From: Bugulina stolonifera
Taxonomy: Eukaryota; Bryozoa; Gymnolaemata; Cheilostomatida; Bugulidae
Assembly (NCBI GenBank): GCA_935421135.1
Contig: OW285194.1
Span: forward strand, 14,407,376-14,471,375
DNA length: 64,000 nucleotides
Direction: 5' to 3'
Position 1 is the stretch's first letter, and each line of letters starts with the position of its first letter. Of this stretch, positions 10,270 through 23,046 are shown in pieces. Both the position numbers and the translations under genes were made by a program. Under the pieces are notes generated by a model, which saw only the letters and a program-made list of their open reading frames with translations, was not told the DNA's origin and searched no databases.

Positions 10270-13200
10270 CTAATATCTGGCATACCCTCTGTATATTTTA
10301 CGTGGAGCTGGTGCTGGAGGTGTAGCTGGTGGTGAAGGTGGTGGTGGTCTGCTGCACAAACCATCGTATTTACAAGTTCGGCTTTCCGACCCTCGGCCTG
10401 CACACTGTCTACCCCCTGCACTTGGTCTAGGAGAATCACAGTATCTGTACCTCACCGATACACCCCCGCAGTTACCTGCGCAGCTCGCCCACGTCGACCA
10501 GCTGTTCCATGATCCATCCACTAAACAAACAAATTACAAAATATACAACAAAGGGCTTAAAATGTTGTGCCGTATGGTAGCTTATAGTAGCGTATAGTAG
10601 CGTATAGTAGCGTATAGTAGCGCATAGTAGCGCATAGTAGCGAATAGTAGCGCATAGTAGCGCATAGCAGCGTATAGTAGCGCATAGCAGCGTATAGTAG
10701 CGTATAGTAGCATAATGCATAGAACTCCAACAAATTTTGGAGTCGACGAGGAAATTATCGATATTGTTCAATGACAATGTTTACTTGAACACCGAAGCAA
10801 ATAAAGTAAAGTTTATGAAACGGTAGACAATTGCCAATGGAATTTGAAATAGAATTATTGTTACGCTAGAGAAGTACATGTATGCTGTGTATAGACCTAA
10901 AATATGAGTAAAGTGAGCTAAGCACTTTATTAGTGATAATAAAACTGATCGGTTAGCAGATGAAAGGCTGGTAACAGGCTATAAAAGGGAATGCTAGTAG
11001 TCTATATCCTTGTTTTGATATGATAGTAGGAGCCACCATTTTAAGATCATCTCGCGCTGCTAATCTTATATAAGATAAATTCTCTTTGAAGTTTGACATA
11101 ATTCAACTTTTATTCCTTCAAATGTTGATTAAAATAAGATGGATTACCTATTTACCGATATACCTTCTCCCAGTAAAGGTAGCATATAGGGCTGTAATGT
11201 GTTTGTTGTTTATTTGTTCTATTACTCAACTCCTGATGCTCTTATATAATACATGTACATACAACAGTAGTAGCCTCTATAAACCATTAACTAAATGTAG
11301 ATTAACTGACTAAATTATTTTGTCAACATTCGTTATTTTACCAACCTGGAGCCATTCCAGGTGGTGATGGTGGTCCCCTAGGTGGGCCTTGTGGTGATGA
11401 TGGTAGTCTCCTAGGTGGGCCTCGTGGTGGTGACAGTGGTCTCCTAGGTGAACCTCTTGGAAATACTCCCCCTGTAAAGAGACCATTCATTGCATATAGA
11501 CACGTATATGCACATGATAAATTTATAAAACCAACTTTTTGCATAGAACATTAACTACTACATGTATTACCGCGCTATATGTATGGCTGTATTACATGTA
11601 TTACTGTGCTATCAGATTACTGTATTACATGTATCACTGCACCTTCTGATGAACCTGAGCCACTGCCACCTCTAGGTCTACCTCTACGCCCTCCACGCAG
11701 ACCTCCACATCTACCTCCAGCAGAGCTGTCCGACCCTAGACCACACCTCCCTACAATATTGAGATGGCAATACTGTCCTATTACTTCCTACTACTCCACA
11801 TCTTTGGGAGATGGCAGGTTCTAAACACTGAATTGCTCAACTCTCTAAATATGAAATGTTCGAATAGCCAATATTTACATGTACATTGAGCACATTCAAC
11901 CCCTTGATATAAAGACCAGATAGGCGTCATTCGCTGTAAACTGAGCATGTGATAGCGTGCATGAAAAATTTCATCCATGTTATATTTCTATGCAAAATCC
12001 CGTTTTTATTTGTTGACATTGATAATTTCCTTACCACCAGAGCTGGAGTCACCACCAGCTCTCCCTCCTCGTCTCCCTCCACGCCTGCTTGGTCTACTCG
12101 GTCTGCCTGCAACCGACCAATATAATATTATGTACCTATTTGCTAATGCATATATGCCCATGCGCTAATATACATACTCATGTGCCAATTCAACGGCAAA
12201 TAAACACTTAATCAGCGTGATTATGTATAATCTGTGAAAAATTTTAAAATAATAGAATATGACCTAGTGACGGAGGCGTTGTTTAGTAACAATATAGTGC
12301 AGCTCAGTAATCTGTTTAATTCTGCTCACCTCTGCCTTGGTCAGACGAGTCACTGCCTCCACCGCACCCATTTCCTGAGGAATCTGACCCCCCACCACAT
12401 CCTGTGGAAATTAAAAATATTGAGAGATACATGTACAATCACATCTGACTTGACATTATGATTTTCATCCCAAACGGTTCCAATTCCTTCTGCTAAAACT
12501 CAATTACTTGCTATATATTAGCATAGAATTTGACTTGGAGATTGTGATTGGGGTTTTAATTCAACGAGAATAGCTGAGAAGACAACTTATGTAGATCTGT
12601 GCTCTGCTGTGTAGTAATGATGAGACCTAGACTGATATTCCTATTTATTTCTATCCTTTTGTTGTGCGCAATTAAAAAATTGTCAGCCTTACTCACTTCT
12701 TATGAAAGGTGGACCAACTCTTCTTGGAGGGCTGACTCTTCTTGGAGGACCAACTCTTCTTAGAGGGCCAACTCTTCGTGGAGGACCAACTCTTCGTGGA
12801 GGACCAACTCTTTGTGGAGGACTGACTCTTCGTGGAGGACCAACTCTTCTTGGAGGGCTGACTCTTCTTGGAGGACCCACCAGTCGTACACTTGGTCTCC
12901 TTAATATGAATCTTCCTGTAACCAAACCGCGCGGTAAGTAACATCAAGTTATGATAATAGTGATAGCATATATATATGTACATGCATAATGATTTCCGAC
13001 TTCCTCATATTTTATCCATGTAGCAACCGACAACTATTTAGTTTTTATGATACTTTAAATCTGGATGTAGCTGATGGTAAAGGAACTTTAATTTAAAAAA
13101 ACTAGTTTACAGTCTGATCCCAGGGAACAATATTATTTAAAATGGAGCATTTTGGGGCAACTGAGTTTAGTTCCAATAAGTGTATTTATATTTTCCAATC

Positions 13201-16200
13201 ATGGTTTGACTTGATTTTGTCTCTGGTTGTGACTATGATCTTACCACCTTCCGATGAGCTGCTGTCTCCACCTCTTCCTCTTCCTGCAAACCATACAGAC
13301 TAACGGCATTATACATGTGAGCTGCTGTTGATGTTTGCATTACCATATGAAACAATTAATCATACTGTCAAAGATACTAGTGGGTCCTAATAAAAGTGAG
13401 TCTATGGCACTTCATAACTCCTGGAGGTAATATGGATGTACTGTACATAAACATAAAGAGTTCATTTGAACAAGTTTTCTTAGTATTTTAGAGCAACAAG
13501 AAGAGCAACAACTGTTGATAGTAGGAGTTGCTCACTCCTGGCTAAAACAAATCATAGCTTGTCTGAAAGTATTCCAACTCTTTTACCTCCACTGCTAGAG
13601 TCTCCACCACGGCCTCGTCTTCCACCATAGCTAATGTATCCATAAGAGTAACCTTGACCACTGCTGGAATCTCCACCTCTTCCTCGGCCATAGCCTGGGT
13701 ACCCATAATAGCCAGCATCACTACCACCACTGTCGCTACCACCACCCCTTCTGCCGTACCCGTAGTAACCACCATCGTTACCACCGCTGTCACTTCCTCC
13801 ACCTCCTCTGCCGTACCCATAGTAACCACCATCGTTACCACCGCTGTCACTACCTCCACCTCCTCTGCCGTACCCATAGTAACCACCATCGTTACCACCG
13901 CTGTCACTACCTCCACCTCCACCGTAGTAATTCCTCTGGTTTCCTCGATATATTGAATAGTAGCCAGCATTTGCAGCAGCTGCAACATATTTTACAACTC
14001 CTTACTTCCAAAATGTGAGGAAAAAAATGCTATGCATATGAATGTTCCATTACAGTCAAAAGTACATGTATCACAGAAGAGAGAGCACCCTTCAACATAA
14101 AATCATACTGTACTATTTAGTACCATTTCTATTTTTTTACAAATTCTGAAATTGGTTTCTAGGGATCAGTTTTGATGAGTTTAAAGGATTCCAACCACAA
14201 TGTTGTCTGAGCAGACAGCTTATGATTCAGCTTATACAACATGCTCAAACTTATGAATGACTCTCAAACTGGCAATCAATAGCAACCATAAAATGATGAA
14301 TGAGTCTTTAAGTGATTACATAACGCTGTAAACTAGCAAAATCTGGTAATCCCCCACTGGATGTGATAATCCAACATTTCTAATCCAATTCATCGAATTA
14401 GTGTCGAAAAGTTTTGAATTGTGATATCCACAAGGTCAATTCCCATGAAGCACACTGAGTTCAGTGTGAAATCATGGTGCCTAAGACAAAAGGGAGATAG
14501 CCAGCTAGTCATTGCTTTGTAAACTTAGTGCATGTTGTGCAACACGAATAACCACTGACCTCTAAGACGTCTGCAGCACGTACTCTATAGTCTATACTCT
14601 ATACTATTGTATAATGTAACAGGAGATAATCTGGATTTAAATACTATCCAAACGTGCTGATCAAAGACCTTAATAAATCAGCATAATCTAGCCAATAGAC
14701 AAATTGGGGACATGTAGCAGTTACTGACTACAAGAATTGTAGACCAGACACTGTGTGCAGATTTTTATAGCAGTGTTTGCAAAATACACAAACTTCATTC
14801 ATCATCCACTGTCCAGACACAAACAACTTGATCCATTATTTTGTGGTGCAACCTGTGAGGAATTATTTTTTATTCTGTTTGGACAGAGGACCAAATGTTT
14901 TGACTTCAATTGGCACTTGGCAGTGTCAGGGGCATTATTATTACACATCTATAATTTTAATCTCAAAGAATATTGCATACACCTATTATATATTAGGGCG
15001 AATGCCTGATTCCCACGTGCGCAGTTCTTAGAAAAATTCCGTGGGAGATGTGAGGTGCAAATGAATTTTTGAAATCTCACCATCGAAGCTTGCTTTGAAT
15101 TTTGCTAAAAACTGAACTCGTGTGAACGAGGCATTATTTCTTTGGGCTCGTCTCCCGCATTTATTTTTGACAATGACTGCAGATTGCATATGATATGTAT
15201 TTAAATAATTACATTAAAGTCTAAAATGTAAAGAACTTCAAATGAGATTGTTTTATGTGCAGCACACAGAACAATACTATTGTCATCCAAATAATAGGCT
15301 CTGCTTTACTACTACTTGTATTACTCCCAATTATTACTGATCTCGGTGAAGAAAGCTAGGATCTGAAGAGATCAGCATTTTTTCTAATTTGGGGAAGAAA
15401 AGAGGGACAATGTAGCACAGGAGCAATTTAGCTTGCTAAAGTTTTTTCAGGCCTACTTCCATCAGGACGCAAACATATTTTTGTGTGAGAAACCTGGGTG
15501 TGCCGGTGAGCTAAGGGCGGTTTCCTTTGACCAAGCAAAATCAATAGCCCTTGGGCCTAGCCCGGACGGCCATCTTTGGATTTTTATTTGCCACCCATGT
15601 CGGTTCAAGAGGTCGCAAAGACGCTAATTATAAGGTTGGATGGCCGTTCCTAACATCACCAATGACCTTTACAAGAATTGAGCCTGGATCTCCTGTATGA
15701 GAGTCCACGGCTGCTTTACTGCCATATATAGAGCAGAATTTCATTGTAGCTTAGAGCTTTTTCATGATGATGGCAAGATGGTTGTCAAAACTTTGAGACT
15801 GAAATAAACATCATACATGTACTACAAAATGCCTCCTTTTAATGTTATTTACCATCAAAATTAATTTTGTCATAAATATTTGGTATGTTGGATTATCCAG
15901 ACTTTAATCTTGATTAAAACACATTCAACTAACAGAACGCCTATGAGAGATGTACAATATTAATTTGAATAAGTCAACTTTTTTGCCCTAGTTTTAATAA
16001 ATCACCAATTAATTGCTGGGGGATGGATCAACTATAAATAAATGTGATCATCTGCCATTTTGTTAATCCATTACAGCTGCCAGTCAGCAAACTAAGCTGC
16101 CCTCACAGCTGGCAGCAGGATTATCTTCATTCTAATACCACATTTTTTATCAAGTTTTATTGAAATAAGAAAATAATCGCAATTGCTAAGGAATTTGCTG

Positions 16201-16354
16201 CATCAGCTACTTTGAGCAGATACTGTTTTAAATAAAATTTTAACCACAACTGTCAATAACACAGTCATGCTACGCTGGTGACTGTTTCAGCATATTACTT
16301 ACCACAGATAACTGTGACAACTCCCAGAATAGCCCAGGTTCTCATGTGTGCCAT
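10270..16354 (-). CDS. Secreted modular Gly-rich/Pro-rich protein with C-terminal TSP1 domain (443 aa)
   Basis: Nine coding exons on the minus strand: 16354-16303, 13979-13587, 13283-13245, 12915-12697, 12401-12330, 12106-12035, 11750-11643, 11471-11346, 10520-10270 (1332 nt with stop). All eight introns are phase 1, with GT-AG ends (exon 7 uses the weak donor GTGCAG). Exon 1 encodes the signal peptide MAHMRTWAILGVVTVIC. Exon 2 carries repeats of about 19 residues built on YYGYGRGGGGSDSGGNDGG. Exon 4 encodes PPRRV(G/S) repeats. Exons 3, 5, 6 and 7 are short Gly-Arg-Ser/Asp linkers with a GGDSSSG motif; exon 8 is Pro-rich. The last exon encodes WNSWSTWASC and six Cys spaced as in a thrombospondin type 1 repeat (about residues 365-416), then a Pro-rich tail ending GYARY. 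Family knowledge places TSP1 domains outside the cell. A structural or mineral-associated matrix protein is plausible but inferred. A missed small symmetric exon is possible. Confidence 0.85.
10574..10712. repeat. Minisatellite, 10-bp unit CGTATAGTAG
   Basis: About 14 copies of CG(T/C)ATAGTAG in tandem lie in the last intron of the TSP1 gene, 54 nt upstream (transcription sense) of the TSP1 exon. Purely repetitive; any open frame through it is an artefact of the 10-bp period. Confidence 0.9.
13640..13925 (-). repeat. Coding tandem repeat, Gly-Tyr-rich (about 57-60 bp unit)
   Basis: Inside exon 2 of the TSP1 gene, three near-identical units plus diverged ones encode the SDSGGNDGGYYGYGRGGGG motif. 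Two of the units are nearly identical at DNA level, pointing to recent expansion or homogenisation. The pattern resembles glycine-rich structural proteins. Confidence 0.8.
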
Positions 16355-17560
16355 GGCTGCAATAAAATTGGTAACAAAATTGCAATATAAAAGTAAATAA
16401 GAGAGCTAATACTAAATACATATCTACAGCTAGATCTGGCAATCTTATACATGTACAATGTACTAATGTAGTATTTATGTAGAATAGCCTGAGTACCAAG
16501 CTCACCAGTATCATCTGCCAACCAGTATTTTCCGGAGAGTTTGGAACCCAGGTTAGATTATATGAGTATGTGGACAGTGGACAGCAGATAGTTCATAATA
16601 ATGATAATACATAACCATAATTACATGAGTAGGTTTACAATCTATTGCGAATGTAAGAATGTTATACTTATTATATTTATTATTATTTGAAATATATATT
16701 CTACTTTGATACTTCAGAGACTAATCTTGCACATTTAAGAAAAGTATTACAATACATACATACACCTCGCATTATACATGATATGATATAGACTTAGTTT
16801 TCATATAAAATATGGAATACATCCTAAGACGAGAAATACAACACATATAATAGGACTTCATCCAGTATGGTACTATTTGGTATGGTATTATGATGAATAT
16901 GTTTATAAAATGATTCCCAGAAAGATCTGGTAGTCGGTGCAAATTCAAGTGTACTTACTGTTATATACTATCATACAGTGCTATGACTTCGCTAGGAATT
17001 TTTATCAAAAATGAGCAGAAAATATTGTGTTCACAATTTATATGTTGTGGTTGTTAATTTATGCAAACATCATCTGTCACAGCTACATGGATGTGAGTGA
17101 TGGTATATATACTAACCAACTATGTTACTATAAATAGCATCAGGTGAAACAATGAAGTAGAGAGTAGACAACCACAGTCATGATAAAATATATTATATGA
17201 TATATTATACACATGTTGGATCAATCATGCAGTAAATACTTTACCAAAAATAGCAAAATCTGCTGCATGGTGCTCTAATATAATATATTAAACTGCTTTT
17301 TACACAGCAAGGCAGCTGCGAAACATAATTTCTAATTCTAACACCCTATTCTGAAGTTGTCCTCTCATAGTATACATATCTGTCCTGGTACACGAATATT
17401 ATTTACAACTTGGTGCTGTTTAAAGCATTCTTATCGATGAGGGGGAGAGCTCAGTCTAAGGTCAGTGAAATATATTTTTTATCATCTGCTGTCGTTTCGC
17501 TCAAATAGTAAACAAGATTATAAGAACATTAAGATAGTAGACTCTTAGGTGATTAATACC

Positions 17561-17658
17561 TAATCTACCTGTTGCTACTCCCTGGGCTCTCCAACTAGTA
17601 ATAGTCTCTAACCTACCTGTTGCTACTCCCTGGACCCTCCAACTAGTAATAATCTCTA
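17561..17658. repeat. 48-bp tandem duplication
   Basis: Two copies of a unit containing CTACCTGTTGCTACTCCCTG and CCAACTAGTAATA follow each other with a few substitutions. Confidence 0.85.
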
Positions 17659-20162
17659 CCAGACCTCTCAGTTTCTCTCCTTCCTCTTTGAAAGGAGATT
17701 AAATCAACAATTTGATAGGGTTACTATATGAGCTAACATCTCCTCTGAACCTGTACTCCAAATCAATAAATAGAACTTCTTGTTCAGCGACTTCCAATAT
17801 TCTGTTCACAGAATTACTACTGAACAGGTGGCTAAAGATCATATTGTGATATCATAATATGGAGAACCACGTTCAAAATGGTGACTCCAAAACTGACGCC
17901 TATGTTTAACAGTTACAGTTTAAACAGCTGCATTACAAAGGTCACCAGATGTAGTTGACATAAAAAGATAATTTGTACAGATTTAAAATCACAAGCGACT
18001 TATGAAATTTGTCTTCTAATGTTGTCTGTTAAATCTCTACTGTCACCCAGCAAAAATCTGACCAAACTAGCTGTCACTGACACTTATGTGCAAGTGTGTG
18101 CACATTTCTGGGCATGCATATGCAGGTGACAATTTTAATTACCCAGCATTAAGAAGTGAATTTAATAATGTAATAAAACTGTGTAACTCCAGATGTATCA
18201 CCTTACTGCAGTACATGTACTTATGCTATGCACTATACTTGTACTAAAGGTTTACTTGCTATTTGTTATTAATTTTACTAAAAGTCGGCCTAAATTAAAT
18301 ACAAGCAAGCTTGTAGAGTAACAATATGCATGCTCTATCAATATGTACATTGTACATGCTCATTATTATTATAGATATACATGTACATTATAGTATTAAT
18401 AAGATCGTGCTCAATAGCAAAACTTGAGTGTAAAATATAAGTTAAAAAATGCTAAAACTATTCAAAATAAAATAAAATACAGTTTATTTTTGGTAGTTCA
18501 ACGATTTTATGGTATAGGCCTATGTAGTATGTCTGTCCTGTCATAAAATTATAATCATGGTTTTGTCTTACAGATTGCCATTTGGAAGATCTGTCATTAA
18601 CCTATTACCCTCTCTTGAGATGTGGTTTGAACTATACAGAGAGGCAATCTGTCTTTGCTTGAAATGGTAAGTTTTATGCCCAACCAAAATTTTATTGGTA
18701 ATTCACAATTATTAAACAAATTATTTTAAATTACTGCACCATTGCATTATGGCTATTGCGGCACAGTTGAACCCATGCAACTCAACCTGTACCATACTCC
18801 TAATACATTGCACAGACTTCTTACTAACAGTTATCTTTAGTGGATAAAACTTTCTTTATACTTTAAATAACATTGATGTAACTGTGTTATGCTAATCATG
18901 CAGTGGCACACTTCACAACCAACAGCCATTTAACATTTGGACGTGAGACAACAAAGTCGTGTGCCTCGCAATAAATGTCCATGTAAACATCACTGACAGC
19001 CTTACATCCTTTTGATTAATCCATCCTTACCAATATATATTTCCTGTCAGATGCAGAAGAAGGAATTTGATAAATGAATAATTTATGCACATATTTTAAA
19101 GCTTGCCAACAGAGTAATTTTATTCATAGATATAGCAGTTTGTTTCAAACTAAAATCTAGTTTATATTCTGAGCTGTCAAATAGTTTCATGATAATATAA
19201 GGCCTGCAAATTTAATGAGTAAATAATATAAAACGTTAACTTAACAACATATGGGCAAGTATTTTGGTTAATTGAAATAAAAACAATATAAATGATTAGC
19301 AAAAAATAGAGTGTCAGGTTGGAAGTCCTCACTGACCAAAACCTTTCACCTTTCAACTAACTGTAATAGAATGATATGCACATGCTGATATCAAACAAAA
19401 GGAAGTTCCGCATTCACCTCCAGGGCGTAACTTCGATGTCAATATTGCTGTGGTTGACGAGTTTAACAACAGACTTCATCTAAGTAATAATCAACACTCC
19501 ATTGCGCCAGCAGTGGTAGATGCTGTATTTTATATTTTTTCATTTATTAATTAATTTTCTTCTAAAAATCTATTGCATTACTTGCATTACTTGTATCACT
19601 GTATTGCTCTTATTTTGTCATGCAAAATTAGTTAAGACTAGTTGAGTATTTTGCCTTCTCATAATGTAAATTATGAAGCTACTGTCTTAGCCCGAGCTCC
19701 AAGGTTACAAGATAACTAATTTGGAATAAAGGTGCTTGTAGAACTTGAGCTAAAACTGTCCCACAATATTGGATGGTTGGAAAACATAGATTAGAGAGGC
19801 TATAGAAGTATTAGTAGTAGCAGTATTAGTAGTAACCTTGAGAAGTTTGGAACAACGTTGATGTGAAGGTGTGTAACTACTGATTAGTCTAGACCTGTGT
19901 CATATGTCGGTGATGTAATAGTGTGACACACCATAGCAGGTGCCTCGGTGGAAACACAGTGTGCACAGGTGGAGACTGGAGGTATACAAGAATAGAACAT
20001 ACCCGTATTTTCGTAATTTCAGCCGTTGTGCCACCAACTAGAATACTGAGCGGTTGGCTAGAGATACTGATTTGAGTGAAAGGGTCCTGTGTTGCATGAA
20101 CTGATATTCATTCGGTTGACTTGAGAATAGACAAGTTTTCAACCAAAACCTTTAGAACAGTG

Positions 20163-20192
20163 CGGGGGGGGGGGGGGGGGGGGGAGGGGGGT
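20163..20192 (+). repeat. Poly-G tract
   Basis: A run of about 22 G residues is followed by A and further G runs (GAGGGGGGTGGG). It is G-quadruplex-prone and also a likely place for sequencing or assembly length error. Confidence 0.8.
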
Positions 20193-22251
20193 GGGTCACC
20201 AAAGGGTGGTTTATCTAGCAGATGGCTCACTCCACCCTTAGCTGTGTTGGCATATGCCAGTACCTATCACTAATTGCCGTTGGTAGGGGGAGTTGGGTAG
20301 GCACCCTCACATCCTGGTAACACGGCCAGGTGCCACTGGCTCCATGCACCTCCTCCTAGCATCACTGGTTACCATGAGCCCCTCTAACAACACAAACAAT
20401 GCATCACACAGTGGTTGGAAATTATATAATGGCATTCATAGGAGCCAGCCATTGTAAGCCCCAGCAAGTCAGTGCAGCACACAGTGTGCAGTATGCACAT
20501 ACATGGTACACATTGATTGTGTTCATGTAGTTATGCATGTATAATTACACCTATAGACAACTTTTTATAAAACATCTTGCAGTGTTCTAGTTATTCCGTG
20601 GCCTTCATCACGTTTTTTTTTAATGAAAATAAGAAATTCCTATCATATTACAATCATAAATTTCCCTCTTTCCCATAGCTGAGTGACACCTCCACAGATT
20701 TATAGATATTTATACATTCTATCCATTGGCACACCACTTGGTTTGAATATAGATTAGCATTCTGGTGGCAGGGCCCAGGGAATACTAATTTAACCAGAAT
20801 TCATTGGGTTTCCTTCTTGCTGACAAAAAGTAGGCAATCTATTTTTATGTGTCCCCAAACAGGCTGCATTATACTGTACATATACGCACATATACATACC
20901 TGCTCATGTACAATATTACATATTGTAATTGTACATGAATTGTAATAATGTCCTAAGATTGTAATACTGCCATGTATATTGTACTACATTTCTCCAAATC
21001 CATCTAACAGCATAATATATTTAATATAATAATTCCATAGCCTACATTTCTGCCAAGTGATGCTTTAGCTATTAAACAATGCTATATTATGTCATGCTAT
21101 TTATTTACTATCACCAGTTGTTTTGAAACACAATTCGTCAATTACAGGTTTTTACAGGCAACTTCTAGTTGAGCACATATAATATTACATTCTTCCCTTT
21201 ATTTCAAAGTGATGACATAAATATATGTAAGTTAGATGTATGTCAAGCTTTACTGAAGGCAGCAAATGGAACTAGTATATAGACTACTTGGACCGATCCT
21301 AAACAGTCATTTGCATTAATTAGTAAGCGCCGGTGCTCCTGTATTTACTATATACTTATCAGGTAGTTGGTTCGGTTTAGTTTAATTTTAATACAAAATT
21401 CAAATATTCCTTTCTGGGTGTGAACCCTAATTATACAGTCAACTTATAAAACAGGAGACCAGATGCATAGCAATTAGTTAGTTTGTATATAAGTATAGTT
21501 ACTAACTGATGCCAAATGCAAATAACATATTCCATAATTAATTTATATAGCTCTGAGATTTTATTTCCAGAAAAACTCTGGTAGAGGACAGTTCAGATTT
21601 AGTTCAACTCTAAATCTATGGACAAATGTAACGGACATGGATATATGTAACGGATGGATATATGTAACGGATGGCGATATGTAACAGATGGAGATATATA
21701 ACGGATGGATATACATGTACAGTGTGTGACGGATGGATATATGTTTGCAAGGAGACTTGGGATTTATTGAAGAATACCACACTACTGATATAACGGTAGG
21801 ACTTACGCAGATTGTATATTCAGTAAATAGGTAGAGGTAGAAATGACCATTAAATGAAATCCATGTAAAACAGAAACTTCATCCACATCTAGACTCTTTG
21901 TTATGCAAGCCTACATGTATGTGACACGAGACACTAACAATAGTGTGGCATAGGAATGCTTGTACATGTTGTGTGTATTTTCTATAAAAAAATAGGTTAT
22001 GGAATGTGGAAGCACAGATAGCACACGTTACCAGAGGTCTGTAGTGTATAAGGCAGTTTTTGTATACTGCACTTCCCTCCATATATAGTTATATACCATA
22101 GACAACATAATACGTATGGCCGCTATGGATTATCATGGGTGTTCTATATTCAGGGTTCACACTTTACAGTTATTTCCAGCTATTTATGTAAATATGCTCA
22201 CGTACACTGTATATAATATATGAATTATGCAGACATGTATAATATTGTTAG

Positions 22252-22431
22252 ATGCCTACCCATAGAGTGGGGACTATTATTAATACATGTAGATATACAG
22301 CACACACCACTACGTACATAGTGTGTATGTACCAGACATGAATGCCTACCCATAGAGTGGGGACCATTATTAATACATGTAGATATACAACACACACCAC
22401 TACATACATTGTGTGTATGTACCACACATGA
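22252..22431. repeat. 90-bp tandem duplication
   Basis: Two adjacent copies starting TGCCTACCCATAGAGTGGGG and ending in a GTGTGTATGTACCA block differ at only a handful of positions. Confidence 0.9.
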
Positions 22432-23046
22432 ATTATTTGTGGTAACTAAGTCTATCATCCTGTCATGTAAAATAATAAATAGGTCGTATGTTTTGTACCA
22501 ATAACATTTTTCCCTAGACTAGGACTCCCGAGGAGTTGCTTGCAGTGCCCAGATTTCTCACATGAGAAGTATGTGGTTGGCCGACTACTATGTTTATAAA
22601 TATATTACCTGTATGGGGCTGCTAAATTCCTTGGCCATGAATGTTGGCTCTAGGCAAGTCTTTGAATTAAAAATCACACTAAGTTTTGCCTTCTGTAAAT
22701 GACATGTATTTAAATTCTGCCAGCAAAAAATTGGAAAATAGACCGACATGGTTCAAGCTAACTGCCAAATATCGAGTACATGTAGATGGATCTAAAAATA
22801 ATTTTCATCTGTCAAGCTGAGCATTATTTGCATAAAATAACTGATCGGATATTAGGAATATCGGGTGATATTTCCCAAGGTTGTAAAATACTGTACCTGT
22901 AGCAATATTATTGCTGACTTGTTAATAACATATTTTACATGTAGGCCTACACATTGATGAAGCCAATAGTTATATATCAAACAATGAGATAGTATGAGAA
23001 CTTTTTAAAGTTTTATATTTATATCGGGGCGATTCTTTACCCACCC

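Larger units (their letters stand above)
16355..23046. other. Intergenic, no gene seen
   Basis: No multi-exon model could be built. Features noticed: a 48-bp tandem duplication (17561-17658), a single arm of the AGTTGTCCTCTC repeat near 17352, a possible orphan exon or small inverted repeat at 18570-18666, a long G tract at 20163-20184, a decayed 18-bp-period minisatellite with ATGTAACGGATGGATAT units (about 21630-21735) and a 90-bp tandem duplication (22252-22431). The promoter of the TSP1 gene should lie just above 16354, but no TATA box stands out. Confidence 0.5.

Noticed and set aside
12693..12983. Ser-Lys-Ser-Trp repeat frame on the minus strand
   Set aside because: Shifted reading of the PPRRV exon; the PPRRV frame fits phase-1 splicing at both ends.
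13542..13988. Val/Thr-rich frames (both strands) over the Gly-rich exon
   Set aside because: Off-frame shadows of the repeated GGYYGYG coding exon, which alone keeps phase with its neighbours.
15433..15627. 64-codon plus-strand frame
   Set aside because: Lies in intron 1 of the TSP1 gene without splice signals or a recognisable domain.
18570..18666. Plus-strand exon-like open segment between CTTACAG and GTAAGT (LPFGRSVINLLPSLEMW...)
   Set aside because: No neighbouring exons were found, and its ends ACAGATTGCC/GGCAATCTGT are inverted repeats, so it may be a small MITE.
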